From: Jeotgalibaca ciconiae
GTDB lineage: Bacteria > Bacillota > Bacilli > Lactobacillales > Aerococcaceae
Direction: 5' to 3'
DNA: 64,000 bases
Assembly: GCF_003955755.1 (NCBI RefSeq)
Contig: NZ_CP034465.1
Coordinates: 434,001-498,000 of the forward strand
Below are positions 16,000-25,207 of the stretch, piece after piece (the stretch's first letter is position 1; each line of letters starts with the position of its first letter). Position numbers and translations under genes: made by a program. Under the pieces are notes generated by a model. It saw only the letters and a program-made list of their open reading frames with translations. It ran no database searches and had not been told where the DNA came from.

Positions 16000-17880
16000 T
16001 CAACAATAAATTGGTGGAATAAAACTTGGTCTTTTTATGTTTATTGCATGTTCTTCCATATGAATTGCTAGTAAGTTTTCATTTGAAACTGTTATTTCTT
16101 TAGTAAATTCTTCATAGGCATTACTACATATATCTAAAAAACCAAATTGATAATTTTCTCCATCAAAACGACCTAAACAGCTTTGATCATAAAGAGAAAA
16201 ATAGTGTGCTCCTATAAAATTAGGATGCAACGCAGCTTTTTCAAAATAGTAATTATAAGCTAAGGCCCGGTCTTTTTGAGTAAGACAACCTTTTATCCCT
16301 GTAGAACTCAAGCCTTTATCTAATGCTCCAAAATGAAATTCACCAATCATGACTGGAAGACCAGTCAATTCGGCAACTTGATTGATTTTGTCGGTTGGAT
16401 CTTCCTGATAACAATTAATACTGAAAACATCAAAGTTTTCACTACCAGCGAGCATACTTTCATTGGCAATATAAGCATATCTCATCCCTAAATTTAAGTG
16501 GTGTTCATCAATTTTTTTACATGCCTGGGCGGGAATCGATACATATTGTCGAATCATTTCTTTAGAAAATTGGTGCAGATCCTCCTGTGCAGCTTCTGTA
16601 TGAAGCTTTTTCTTGATTTCATCCGTAAAAACAGCATCAAAATTAGAAACAGCTTCTAACTTCCAAGCTTTTGAGAGATCCTCTATACTTGTATATTTGC
16701 TTTCTAAGTAGGCAATAAAAGCTTGCTTGGTATAAGTCTGTTCTTTCAATCCAAAAAGTTCTTCCGCTAACAATACATCATATTCAAATGCCCATTCCGG
16801 TTCATTTCTCATGAAATAACCAATCAACATTGGGTCATCTTTAAATGAATTTAGAGCATTTGCATAAATTTTGGTATTTTTTTCAAATTCAGGAGAAAAG
16901 ACATCTGGAAAATCTCTAAAAATCTTAGCCTTTGTCGAAGGATATCCCACTTCACTATATACATCCAAAGGAAGTACGTAAGGAATTTTTGCTTTCTGTA
17001 TGAAGTCAAAATCAGACCAGTTCCCGATTGTATTGATTCCCCACTTTCTGAGATAGCCAATTATTAGCTCATCCCATTTGGAACGCCACTCTTTTCCAAA
17101 AATTAGCTCCAAGTTTTTTTGACAGTAGTCAATCATTTTTGTGTTTTCCCTGTCGTCTTCAGGAAGAAAAGGATACACAGGATCTACGAAACAATCTACT
17201 GATGGACGTACGCAATCCATTCCAATTGAAAGGAAAGGTTTATTCTCAGGGTCAATAAAATACCATTTTCCATCCTTTTTTTCTACTCTAAACCAATTAG
17301 ATTGATCCGCGGAATATTCTTTCTCTTCACTGCGAGAGGTAAATTGAAGGTGTTGATTCAATTTATCTCTTAGATTTTCTTCATGGATTGTTTTTCCTTC
17401 CCATTCTTTGTTTTTCCATTGCCCAAATTGATCAATCAAAACTTCTGGATCATGAATGTGACCTTCCTTTACCTGATTGGTTAAGGCTATTTCTTTTAAT
17501 ATAATCTGTCTTTCAATATGACATGCTCTAGAGGAAAGTACAATTTCTTTTACTTCGTCTTTTCTCATAGGCGTTCCATTAACCATCATTCGTAACCTTC
17601 CTTTGGTTCTTTTCGGAAAGAGTGTTTGGCTGTTTAAATACAAAAATGGAATAGGAACCGTTACATCCGTACTTGGCAATATATTAAAAGAGATTGTCAG
17701 CGTTTTCTTTTCAGAAGAAATAAATTTCATATCCAGTGTCAATGAATAAGGTGATTTGTTGTGAATACGAACAGCAATCCCTTTATGCGCCATTTCTTCC
17801 TGATGAATCTCTTTTGAAAACAAAATCGTAGGTTCTTCATTTAAAGTAACTATTTTTTCTTTCATAAAAATTTCAGACAT
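16000..17880 (-). CDS. clan GH-A glycoside hydrolase, GH50/agarase-like (paralog 1)
   Basis: 626 residues from the ATG at 17880; GTGAGGAAG just before it is the ribosome site, so a start four codons earlier is rejected. The N-terminal third is beta-rich, then a TIM barrel begins near NWFRVEKKDGKWYFIDP. Probable catalytic residues are Glu360 in MRNEPEW and Glu514 in IGEFHFGALDKG, 154 residues apart. The latter motif resembles GH50 beta-agarases. A paralog at 56989-58998 has the same spacing. No signal peptide, so it acts on imported oligosaccharides. It ends a unit with an ABC importer, exo-galactanase-like GH43 and YesMN; a galactoside or arabinogalactan fragment is the likely substrate. Agar use is not implied. 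Confidence 0.72.
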   Translation of the reverse strand: MSEIFMKEKIVTLNEEPTILFSKEIHQEEMAHKGIAVRIHNKSPYSLTLDMKFISSEKKTLTISFNILPSTDVTVPIPFLYLNSQTLFPKRTKGRLRMMVNGTPMRKDEVKEIVLSSRACHIERQIILKEIALTNQVKEGHIHDPEVLIDQFGQWKNKEWEGKTIHEENLRDKLNQHLQFTSRSEEKEYSADQSNWFRVEKKDGKWYFIDPENKPFLSIGMDCVRPSVDCFVDPVYPFLPEDDRENTKMIDYCQKNLELIFGKEWRSKWDELIIGYLRKWGINTIGNWSDFDFIQKAKIPYVLPLDVYSEVGYPSTKAKIFRDFPDVFSPEFEKNTKIYANALNSFKDDPMLIGYFMRNEPEWAFEYDVLLAEELFGLKEQTYTKQAFIAYLESKYTSIEDLSKAWKLEAVSNFDAVFTDEIKKKLHTEAAQEDLHQFSKEMIRQYVSIPAQACKKIDEHHLNLGMRYAYIANESMLAGSENFDVFSINCYQEDPTDKINQVAELTGLPVMIGEFHFGALDKGLSSTGIKGCLTQKDRALAYNYYFEKAALHPNFIGAHYFSLYDQSCLGRFDGENYQFGFLDICSNAYEEFTKEITVSNENLLAIHMEEHAINIKRPSFIPPIYC

Positions 17881-17926
17881 GATCTTCCTCACTTTCCAGT
17901 GTAGTTAAGCAAGAATAGTTATTTTC

Positions 17927-18613
17927 TCACTTAAGGTACTCTCTCTGCTTACTTACTTCTAATTTACAGCACTCTAAGTAGAAATACATCATAACCATAG
18001 CGGTTGCTCCAGGGGCAACAAAGAGCAGCATCGCCCCGTTAAAATGACAAAAATAGATAATAAAAAAAACTTGAAGAACCATAAACAGGAACAACAGCGG
18101 ATGATTTAATAGTAATAAAAAGCTCAGCTTCCAATAATTCAAAATATTTTCCACTCGGTCACTACTATAGGAAAGAACGAAGAGGAACAGTACGGTAACT
18201 AGAATAAATAAAATAGCTGGAATCAAATGGCCCAACATGCCAAATCTCCCGTAATACCAGTAAGCAGCATATAAAACGAACGAAATTGCAGTATAAAGCA
18301 AGCCATGTTTCATTGCTAGACGGTAATTTTTTTTATAGCTGTTCCAAAAAGTTCTAAAAATTGGCGAGTTCTCTTCTGATCTAAAAAATAAACGGGTACA
18401 GCTGCTTACCGCTAAAAAACTAGGAGCGAATACAAAAGGAAGAAGTACAAATCCTGTAGTGATCAGCGTGCCGATTTCATTGACTGTTTCTGCTAAATAT
18501 CCATTCAGAAAAAGAAAAACATAGATGAAATTGCTTACTAATAAAACGGAGCTGAATTTGACAATTCCAAAAACCCACTTCCCTAAAAAAGATACTTGCT
18601 TTTCAGTATTCAT
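17927..18613 (-). CDS. DUF624 (YesL-like) membrane protein
   Basis: 228 residues with five to six membrane segments (near 15-35, 45-70, 105-125, 130-150, 165-190 and 190-212). The layout and the cytoplasmic CTRLFFRS-like loop fit DUF624, a family encoded beside CUT1 sugar importers and YesMN systems; its function is not established. Its ATG overlaps the end of the response-regulator gene by 11 bp (ATGAATACTGA), implying translational coupling. Two relatives occur in the window at 40398 and 51828, each beside another importer. Confidence 0.8.
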   Translation of the reverse strand: MNTEKQVSFLGKWVFGIVKFSSVLLVSNFIYVFLFLNGYLAETVNEIGTLITTGFVLLPFVFAPSFLAVSSCTRLFFRSEENSPIFRTFWNSYKKNYRLAMKHGLLYTAISFVLYAAYWYYGRFGMLGHLIPAILFILVTVLFLFVLSYSSDRVENILNYWKLSFLLLLNHPLLFLFMVLQVFFIIYFCHFNGAMLLFVAPGATAMVMMYFYLECCKLEVSKQREYLK

Positions 18614-19907
18614 CTTCTTCCTCTCCTCTCAATTGTATTTTCCTTCGATATCTTTGTGGTGTAGCATCATAATGCTCTTTAAACAGTTTAGTAAAATGTT
18701 GCGTTTTTTTATAACCCACCAAAACAGCAACATCACGAACTAACAAATTTGAATTTTCCAATAACTTTGCTGCTTCTTCTAGCCTTATTTTTAATAGATA
18801 TTGCATAACCGTGCTTCCTGTTTCTTCTTTAAATAGTCTGGAGACAGTTACCGGATGCATATGAGCTACCTCACTTAAGAGATCAAGGGTAATTTCTTCA
18901 GAGTAATGATTTTCAATATGTTTACGTATTTTTTCAATAATTAACTGATTGTAATCTGCTTCTCCCGCTGTCCCTTTCTCCTTTTGTTTTTGTATTAAAA
19001 AGAATTCTTTTAAATATTCAAGAACATTTTGCGATTCTGAAAACAAGTCAGATAGACTTAAGGTTTCATGCAGGTTGGGGAAGTGCTCCCCTAATACTTT
19101 TAACAAATCAATAGACAGCTGCATTTGATATAGGAGAGTGTGAGATGTTTTTTCAACTTTTTTTAGGTAGCTCAACAAGGAATCCCAATTTTCTTTTTCG
19201 ATGAATTTTTCTAATTCTTCAGGAAATATATAGTTAATCTTTTCGACATCTCCATATTCTGAAAAAAACTCCAATTGAATATTTTCTCTTGTTAGTTTTT
19301 TATAGTTCTTTACGCTGGAAGACGGAGCTTTTTCTTTTGAAAAGACCGTAAAATACTTACCATTTATTCTGAACTTCAGGGAACGATAAATTGGTGAGTT
19401 TTGCCATGAAACATAATAACTTTGTCTCTTCGAATTGATTTGCTCCTCTTCTGCTTTTGTTAAAGGAAAAGAAGATAGCATATCGATAAAAAATTTATTC
19501 TCATTATCAGCATCTAACAGCCCTTCTGAAAGATTTAAAAACAGTGTGTCCAAAGCTCGTTTCACTACAGGTAGTAAGTCAGCTTTTCTAATTGGTTTCA
19601 CTAGATAATCCACGGCTCCTAGCCGTATTGCTTGTTGTGCATAAGAAAAATCACTATATCCAGACAAAATAATAACTCTTGTTGATAAGTTTTTCTCATT
19701 AATGACGGTCGCTAAATCCAAACCAGATACAGTTGGCATTTGAACATCTGTAATAACCAATTCTGGCTTTTCTTGCAGAATATATTCTTTCGCTTGTGTG
19801 CCTTTATTAGTCGTAAATACTTCACAAAAACCTATTTTCTCCCAGTCAATCAAATATTTTATATAATTCACGATATGAATCTCATCATCCACTATTAACA
19901 ATTTCAT
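18603..19907 (-). CDS. response regulator, YesN type (REC + AraC HTH)
   Basis: 434 residues. Receiver domain (1-120) with the acidic pocket VDDE (6-9), phosphoacceptor Asp54 in VITDVQMP, and Lys in YLVKPIRKAD. A long linker (about 130-320) is followed by two AraC helix-turn-helices (about 325-430), with LLSEVAHMHPVTVSRLFKEE and DVAVLVGYKKTQHFTKLF. Its gene overlaps that of the sensor by 23 bp. It should activate the surrounding importer and hydrolase genes in response to an extracellular sugar. Confidence 0.93.
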   Translation of the reverse strand: MKLLIVDDEIHIVNYIKYLIDWEKIGFCEVFTTNKGTQAKEYILQEKPELVITDVQMPTVSGLDLATVINEKNLSTRVIILSGYSDFSYAQQAIRLGAVDYLVKPIRKADLLPVVKRALDTLFLNLSEGLLDADNENKFFIDMLSSFPLTKAEEEQINSKRQSYYVSWQNSPIYRSLKFRINGKYFTVFSKEKAPSSSVKNYKKLTRENIQLEFFSEYGDVEKINYIFPEELEKFIEKENWDSLLSYLKKVEKTSHTLLYQMQLSIDLLKVLGEHFPNLHETLSLSDLFSESQNVLEYLKEFFLIQKQKEKGTAGEADYNQLIIEKIRKHIENHYSEEITLDLLSEVAHMHPVTVSRLFKEETGSTVMQYLLKIRLEEAAKLLENSNLLVRDVAVLVGYKKTQHFTKLFKEHYDATPQRYRRKIQLRGEEEDEY

Positions 19908-21588
19908 CGCTATCCTCCTTCAGAATAACAAAACTTACCTTTAAACCCCCTAATTCTTCCTCTCTCTCTATTTTCAATGTAGAATTCTTTCCATAATAAT
20001 TTACCAATCTTTGATTGATATTTTTTAGACCAATACTGCTCTGATTAGAGGAAGAATGGTGATTGATACAATCCAGCAATCGAGAACGTTCGCTTTCCAA
20101 CAGTCCGTTTCCGTCATCACTCACAGAAACTTCCAGTCCCTCTGTTACTTTTTTTATCGATAAAATCACTTGGTGTGCACCTTCTTTTTTATCGATTCCA
20201 TGTTGGATCGCATTTTCTAATAAAGGCTGAATAAGCAGAGGTAGTACTTCTATATCAGAAATATCCGTTTCTACATTGATTTGGTAAGAGATTTGTTTTC
20301 TTAAAGAAATAATTGATAAATAAGCATGTGCAAAATCAATTTCCTCTTCTAATGAAACTAAATCTTTTGTCTCGGTTCGATACTGATAATAATCTGCTAA
20401 GTGCATGGTCATCTCACGTACTGCTTCTGGATTATCAGCCATGGAAACAATATAAAAAAGACTATTATAGAGAAAATGAGGGTTTATTTGGGCTTGTAAT
20501 TGTTTTCTTTCGGCTAAGTCTCTTAAATGGTATTCTTTTTCAAGAGAATTCAATAAGCGATCAATACCTCTTACCATTTGGTTAAACTGGTCAAAAACAT
20601 AATCGAATTCACTATTTGTTTTGGTTGGCAAAACAACTTCTAAATCACCATTCTCTACATTTTTGAATTGACGAATCAGCATGCCAATTTGAGTAAATAT
20701 ATTTTTATAAAAAACATAGATAAGTAATAGCCCGATAAATAATACACTAAATGTTGAAATAAAAGTTAGTCCGTTAATCTGTTTGATCGGTCTCATTAAA
20801 TTTCCAACATCGTAATAAGAAATAATTTTTATTTGGTTTCTTTTACCAGAACGGGAGAGGACACGGAAATCCTCGTTATCAATTGTTACTTCTTTTTTAT
20901 CGATTTTTTCGCTTTCCATACTGGTCATTTCTTTTACTACATCATGATCGATATTGGATGATTCATACATGATATAGCCATCTGGAAGCTCTAGAAGAGC
21001 ATTAGACTTTTCAAGTGTAGTCACGGATTTACGGATATCATTCAAGAAAGACGGTTTCATTTCTGTATATACAATGAATTCAACTGCTTGCTGTTCGCGA
21101 TTCAAATAAGGATAAGATAGGGAAAAAGAAAGACGGTCTTGTTGATTGGACCATTTTTCACCTGCTTGTATAGGTATTTCAATGATTTCTTCATCAAGTG
21201 AAAAACCTGCTTTCGTACTGATAAGCAAATTATCTTCTGGCCAATAGAGATGAATCGCTTCTACTCCACTAGCATTTTGCATTCTTTGTCGGATCATATC
21301 TTTAATTCTTTTCAAGTTCTGGACATATTCATAATGAGACGCTTCATCGTCTAATCTGGCGGAAAAATAGCGGACGTCATTTTCCATCATGATCGATGCA
21401 GTCAGTAATTCAATCTCTGAAGATTTATCTTCTAATCGTTGATAGGCAAATGATAGTTGGTTCTCGGCAGAGTTAGAGAGACTAGAATTTAATTGTCGAG
21501 TCGTATAATGATATAAAACAAAAAAGAACAGGAGAATACAAATGAGAAAAAAACCTAATAAATATAAAAAAGATTTTGTTTTTTTCAT
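19885..21588 (-). CDS. sensor histidine kinase, YesM type
   Basis: 567 residues. Membrane segment near 8-28, an extracellular sensor domain of about 240 residues, second membrane segment near 275-297, HAMP, then the His_kinase domain with the phosphorylated His371 in QINPHFLYNSL, and a C-terminal HATPase with LIQPLLENAIQHGI (N box) and SDDGNGL (G1 box). Partner of the YesN encoded directly after it. The position between an exo-galactanase-like GH43 and YesL suggests sensing of an oligosaccharide or of the loaded binding protein. Confidence 0.93.
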   Translation of the reverse strand: MKKTKSFLYLLGFFLICILLFFFVLYHYTTRQLNSSLSNSAENQLSFAYQRLEDKSSEIELLTASIMMENDVRYFSARLDDEASHYEYVQNLKRIKDMIRQRMQNASGVEAIHLYWPEDNLLISTKAGFSLDEEIIEIPIQAGEKWSNQQDRLSFSLSYPYLNREQQAVEFIVYTEMKPSFLNDIRKSVTTLEKSNALLELPDGYIMYESSNIDHDVVKEMTSMESEKIDKKEVTIDNEDFRVLSRSGKRNQIKIISYYDVGNLMRPIKQINGLTFISTFSVLFIGLLLIYVFYKNIFTQIGMLIRQFKNVENGDLEVVLPTKTNSEFDYVFDQFNQMVRGIDRLLNSLEKEYHLRDLAERKQLQAQINPHFLYNSLFYIVSMADNPEAVREMTMHLADYYQYRTETKDLVSLEEEIDFAHAYLSIISLRKQISYQINVETDISDIEVLPLLIQPLLENAIQHGIDKKEGAHQVILSIKKVTEGLEVSVSDDGNGLLESERSRLLDCINHHSSSNQSSIGLKNINQRLVNYYGKNSTLKIEREEELGGLKVSFVILKEDSDEIVNSG

Positions 21589-21614
21589 GATGTATATTCA
21601 CCTGCTCCTGTTAA

Positions 21615-22544
21615 TTATTGGAAATCTATTTCATTCTCTCTAAATATGACTTCTCTTTTCTCAATGAGCTTCCATTTCCCCTCTTTTTCTTCCAAGGGAT
21701 AAACGACATATCCAGAATTAAAATAACCATCGTCTCCACCCCAACGATCACCGAAGTAAAGAATCTGATCATTGGCTTTCAGTAAAAAACTCGGCTGACT
21801 GAGATAAGTTGTTTCGTCTCCTATCTCTTCCAAGTCTGTCCATGTTCCTTCCATTGTATCTGCAACGCTATATTTCCCTTGGTTGGGGGCCCATCCTGTG
21901 CAGAAAGAAGAAATCATAAAATATTTTTGATTATGTTTGATGACTGCTGGAGCTTCTCTATACTCCCCTTGCCACAATTTGTGTACAAGGCTCTCTATAT
22001 TCAGATAATCCTCACTCAAACGGTACACGTGTAAATCGGCGTTATCTCTTGCCGCCGAAATAAAGTAACCTGTCTCATTATCATCTATGAACAGAGTGCA
22101 GTCCCGCGACATATAACCAAAAGGATTGAAATGTCCGTGGTAAGTGAAATCTCCATCCGGTGTATCGCATGTTGCTACTGCTGCTGCAGCATCTCGATAA
22201 TCGTTACCATTTTCGTAATGTACCCACATTACAAACTTTTTATTTTTCTTATTATATACTACTTTTGGTCGTTCTATATTAACTTTTTTTCCATTTGGGT
22301 GAACCAACAATCTCTTAGTCCGCACACGATATTCTTCTACTTTTGATTCCGTCGTTAAAATATGATTTCTAAATTCCCATTCTACTAAGTCTTTCGAACG
22401 ATAACAACTTACATAATAGTTTTCTCGTCGATCTTCTCCGTACCAATAATAAAATCCTTCATGTTGAATAATGTAGCCACCATGCGCATGTATTTCTTCG
22501 CCATTTTTGTCATGCCACAACGTACCATTTTGATATGTCTTCAT
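21615..22544 (-). CDS. GH43-type hydrolase, exo-beta-1,3-galactanase-like (subfamily 24-type)
   Basis: 310 residues from the ATG at 22544, placed by GGAGG eight bases upstream; the frame extends 27 codons further without a ribosome site. A five-bladed propeller of about 300 residues with no signal peptide. Motifs HAHGGYIIQHEGFYYWYGE (about 16-34), SCYRSKDLVEWEF and ERPKVVYNKKNKKFVMWVH are those I associate with the GH43 group containing galactan 1,3-beta-galactosidase, which lacks the usual Asp base. It probably trims beta-1,3-galactan fragments of arabinogalactan in the cytosol. It lies between the binding-protein gene (89 bp gap) and yesM. Confidence 0.75.
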   Translation of the reverse strand: MKTYQNGTLWHDKNGEEIHAHGGYIIQHEGFYYWYGEDRRENYYVSCYRSKDLVEWEFRNHILTTESKVEEYRVRTKRLLVHPNGKKVNIERPKVVYNKKNKKFVMWVHYENGNDYRDAAAAVATCDTPDGDFTYHGHFNPFGYMSRDCTLFIDDNETGYFISAARDNADLHVYRLSEDYLNIESLVHKLWQGEYREAPAVIKHNQKYFMISSFCTGWAPNQGKYSVADTMEGTWTDLEEIGDETTYLSQPSFLLKANDQILYFGDRWGGDDGYFNSGYVVYPLEEKEGKWKLIEKREVIFRENEIDFQ

Positions 22545-22633
22545 TTTTAAAATTCCTCCAAAACAACAGAATGCAGAACCGGGCTCAAATACTGACTTGA
22601 GTCCAGTTACTGCTTCTGAATTCATTTAATCGA

Positions 22634-24298
22634 TTAATTGTTTAAATTTTGATACCATTCATTTACTTCTTTTGTAATGTCCTCCCCACCTTGTTCATTC
22701 CATTTTTGAACAAAATCATCAAATGCACTAATGTCTTCTTTTCCATAAATAATATTCGTATAAGTTTGTGCCTCTAACGTTTGCAGTTGTTCCCAATTTC
22801 TCTTCATCGTTTCAGTCGGTTCGCCATTAAAGAGATTTGGTAGTAATTCTTCGCGATGCTCATATGCGATTGCCGTACCGGTAATAACGGGAAGATTGAG
22901 TTCCATTTTTTCTTCTGCTTTTAATTCATCTCCAGTTTCAGCCGCTTTTCCTTCAACTGCTACATCATAGGCCGGTTTCATGCGATCAACGTAAGGTCTG
23001 TTCTTGGTGAAGATTGCTTTATCAGGTGCAAACGGTGTTTCTTTTGCCGGATCAAAGGCAGCCGGGTCAAAAACAATTTCGCCATTTACTTCATCCCAAT
23101 CATAATCTTGTAAATAACCATATTGGAAGTCGCCTGTTCCAAATGCGATATCATACAACCAGTCATAATATTCAAAGAACGCTTCCATATTGTCAAAGTC
23201 ACTGTTGAACATAATCCAGCCGTCATTTGTAGCACCATTTTGATAAGAAGGATCGCCATTCTCTTGACGTAAAGTTGGATAAGCTTCAATACGTGCATTC
23301 TCATTTGTAACTATCAAATCATTAACGGAATCAATTGCCCAAGGACGTCCGATAAACATACCGGCTTTTCCTTCTGTAAATTCTGTCATGGCATCCCATG
23401 CCCCTGTGGCCGCAGCTTCTTTGAACAGCCAGCCATTTTTATGCCAGTCAGCCATCTTTTCTAAAGTTTCTCTGTTACCTTCATGGATTGATCCGTATGA
23501 AAGTTCGCCATTTTCATCTTCTTGCCAAGTACCAGGGAAAAATTTACCGCTATTAGCAGAAAATAGTGTCACAGGATCAGATACCCAGCCAGTATTATAA
23601 ATGCTGCTTCCTGAATAGGTGAATCCGTAAGTATCTTTCTTCCCATTCCCATCTGGATCTTCTTCGGTAAATGCTTTAATCACTTGTTCAAATTCTTCTA
23701 AATTTGTCGGTGCTTCTAGCCCTAGTTCATCAAGCCAGTCTTGACGGATAATCAATACTTGACCATCATCTAGAACTGGTGTATTCGCGATTCCATATGT
23801 TTTACCGTCTTTTGTAACAGGAGAAAATGTTTCAGGATATTGATCATACACTTCTTTCAAACGTTCAGGCATATACTGTTCAATGTCTTCATCGATTGCC
23901 TTCACACGACCAGATTCAATCATGTCCGCAATCATTTGCGTACTATATACAGGAAATACATCTGGTAGTTCTTCTGAGCCTGTCAATCCTAGTCGTAGTT
24001 TGGTGTCATAATTGCCTGCATCTCCGCCTAATAGAATGGTGTTCATTTTAATACCAAGTTTTTCTTCTCCTAAAGCAATCATCGGATTGTTATTAATATC
24101 GTCGCCACTGTCATATTTCCCAGCATTTTCATCTAATTGCTTTGCAGTCGTTATCTCCAGTACGGGATCATATTTACCATCTGCATTCTTCTCAGCTACC
24201 GGACCGCTTCCTTCTTCAGCTCCTCCATTTCCACCACAAGCAGAAAGTAACAAAGCTGAACTGAATAACAATGACATCATTCTTTTTTTCTTTACCAT
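22634..24298 (-). CDS. ABC importer substrate-binding lipoprotein (LplA-like, importer 1)
   Basis: 554 residues. Lipoprotein signal: basic start, hydrophobic core, lipobox LLLSACGG with Cys21 counted from the ATG at 24298. The mature protein is large, as in the LplA/YtcQ type that binds oligosaccharides, with LDELGLEAPTNLEEFEQ and DGNGKKDTYGFTYSG segments typical of family 1 solute-binding proteins. It delivers a sugar to the two permeases encoded directly upstream. Cell-surface anchored. The product is probably an oligo-galactoside or arabinogalactan fragment, judged only from context. Confidence 0.9.
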   Translation of the reverse strand: MVKKKRMMSLLFSSALLLSACGGNGGAEEGSGPVAEKNADGKYDPVLEITTAKQLDENAGKYDSGDDINNNPMIALGEEKLGIKMNTILLGGDAGNYDTKLRLGLTGSEELPDVFPVYSTQMIADMIESGRVKAIDEDIEQYMPERLKEVYDQYPETFSPVTKDGKTYGIANTPVLDDGQVLIIRQDWLDELGLEAPTNLEEFEQVIKAFTEEDPDGNGKKDTYGFTYSGSSIYNTGWVSDPVTLFSANSGKFFPGTWQEDENGELSYGSIHEGNRETLEKMADWHKNGWLFKEAAATGAWDAMTEFTEGKAGMFIGRPWAIDSVNDLIVTNENARIEAYPTLRQENGDPSYQNGATNDGWIMFNSDFDNMEAFFEYYDWLYDIAFGTGDFQYGYLQDYDWDEVNGEIVFDPAAFDPAKETPFAPDKAIFTKNRPYVDRMKPAYDVAVEGKAAETGDELKAEEKMELNLPVITGTAIAYEHREELLPNLFNGEPTETMKRNWEQLQTLEAQTYTNIIYGKEDISAFDDFVQKWNEQGGEDITKEVNEWYQNLNN

Positions 24299-24320
24299 CA
24301 CATTTTATCCCCTTTTTAAA

Positions 24321-25190
24321 TTATTCTTTTACTGCTCCCATAACAATTCCTTTAACGAAGTACTTTTGTAAAAATGGATAAACCATCAAGATAGGTAATG
24401 CACCAATAAATACTTGAGCTGCTTTAATTGTTCTTTCGGACATCGCAGCAGCGGAGCTAGGATCTAAAGCTAAATCTTGTTGATTTCCTTGCACCACGAT
24501 CACTTGTAAGAATGAGGCAAGTGGATAATTTTTAGTATCAGCCATATATAGAATACCAGTAAACCAGTCATTCCAATGCCCTACCATAATGAAAAGTGCA
24601 ACGGTTGCCAAACCAGGCAACGATAAAGGCAAATAGATTTTACGAAATACAGTGAAAAAGCTTGCACCATCAATTAAAGCAGCTTCTTCTAGTGCTTTGG
24701 GAATACCTCGGAAAAAATTCATAATTAAAATCATATTGTAGCAACTGAAAGCTCCCGGTATGATGTATACTAAAAAGTTATTCTTTAGTCCCAGTCCTGT
24801 ATTAACTAAATAAGACGGAATTAATCCCCCTCCAAATAACATGGTAAATACTAAGAACCACATAATCGGAGCTCGCCCACGAAAATCTTTTGATAGGGCA
24901 TAGCCTGAAGTTGTAATAATAAACATACTGTAAGCAGTACCGATTACTGTTCTTGCAACCGATATACCTATAGAAGAAAGGAAATTGCCATTTTGAAACG
25001 TTTTGGTATAAGCAGTCCAGGTAAAGTCTAGCGGCCAAAACGAGACCATACCACTATTAGCAGCTGCTTTTCCGCTCAACGAAATAGCAAGCAGATTGAG
25101 TAAAGGAAGCACACATAACAATGCAACAATCAAAAGAAACATTATATTGATAAAAGAAAATATTCGATAGCTATTCGATTTATGATACAT
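24321..25190 (-). CDS. ABC sugar permease (LplC/YtcP-like, importer 1)
   Basis: 289 residues, six membrane segments. The EAA loop reads EEAALIDGASFFTVFRKIYLP (about 176-196). The C terminus KYFVKGIVMGAVKE is a hallmark of the YtcP/LplC subgroup. Couples with the second permease (18 bp upstream) and with a cytosolic ATPase that is not encoded in the window. Confidence 0.92.
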   Translation of the reverse strand: MYHKSNSYRIFSFINIMFLLIVALLCVLPLLNLLAISLSGKAAANSGMVSFWPLDFTWTAYTKTFQNGNFLSSIGISVARTVIGTAYSMFIITTSGYALSKDFRGRAPIMWFLVFTMLFGGGLIPSYLVNTGLGLKNNFLVYIIPGAFSCYNMILIMNFFRGIPKALEEAALIDGASFFTVFRKIYLPLSLPGLATVALFIMVGHWNDWFTGILYMADTKNYPLASFLQVIVVQGNQQDLALDPSSAAAMSERTIKAAQVFIGALPILMVYPFLQKYFVKGIVMGAVKE

Positions 25191-25207
25191 TCATGATTCC
25201 TCCTTTC

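Noticed and set aside
16000-17880. Reading the GH50-like enzyme as evidence for agar degradation
   Set aside because: No signal peptide, no other agar enzymes, and surrounding genes target plant-type galactan and arabinan.
24012-24371. 119-codon plus-strand frame opposite the importer 1 binding protein
   Set aside because: It mirrors the coding strand of an evident lipoprotein gene and has no start signal.
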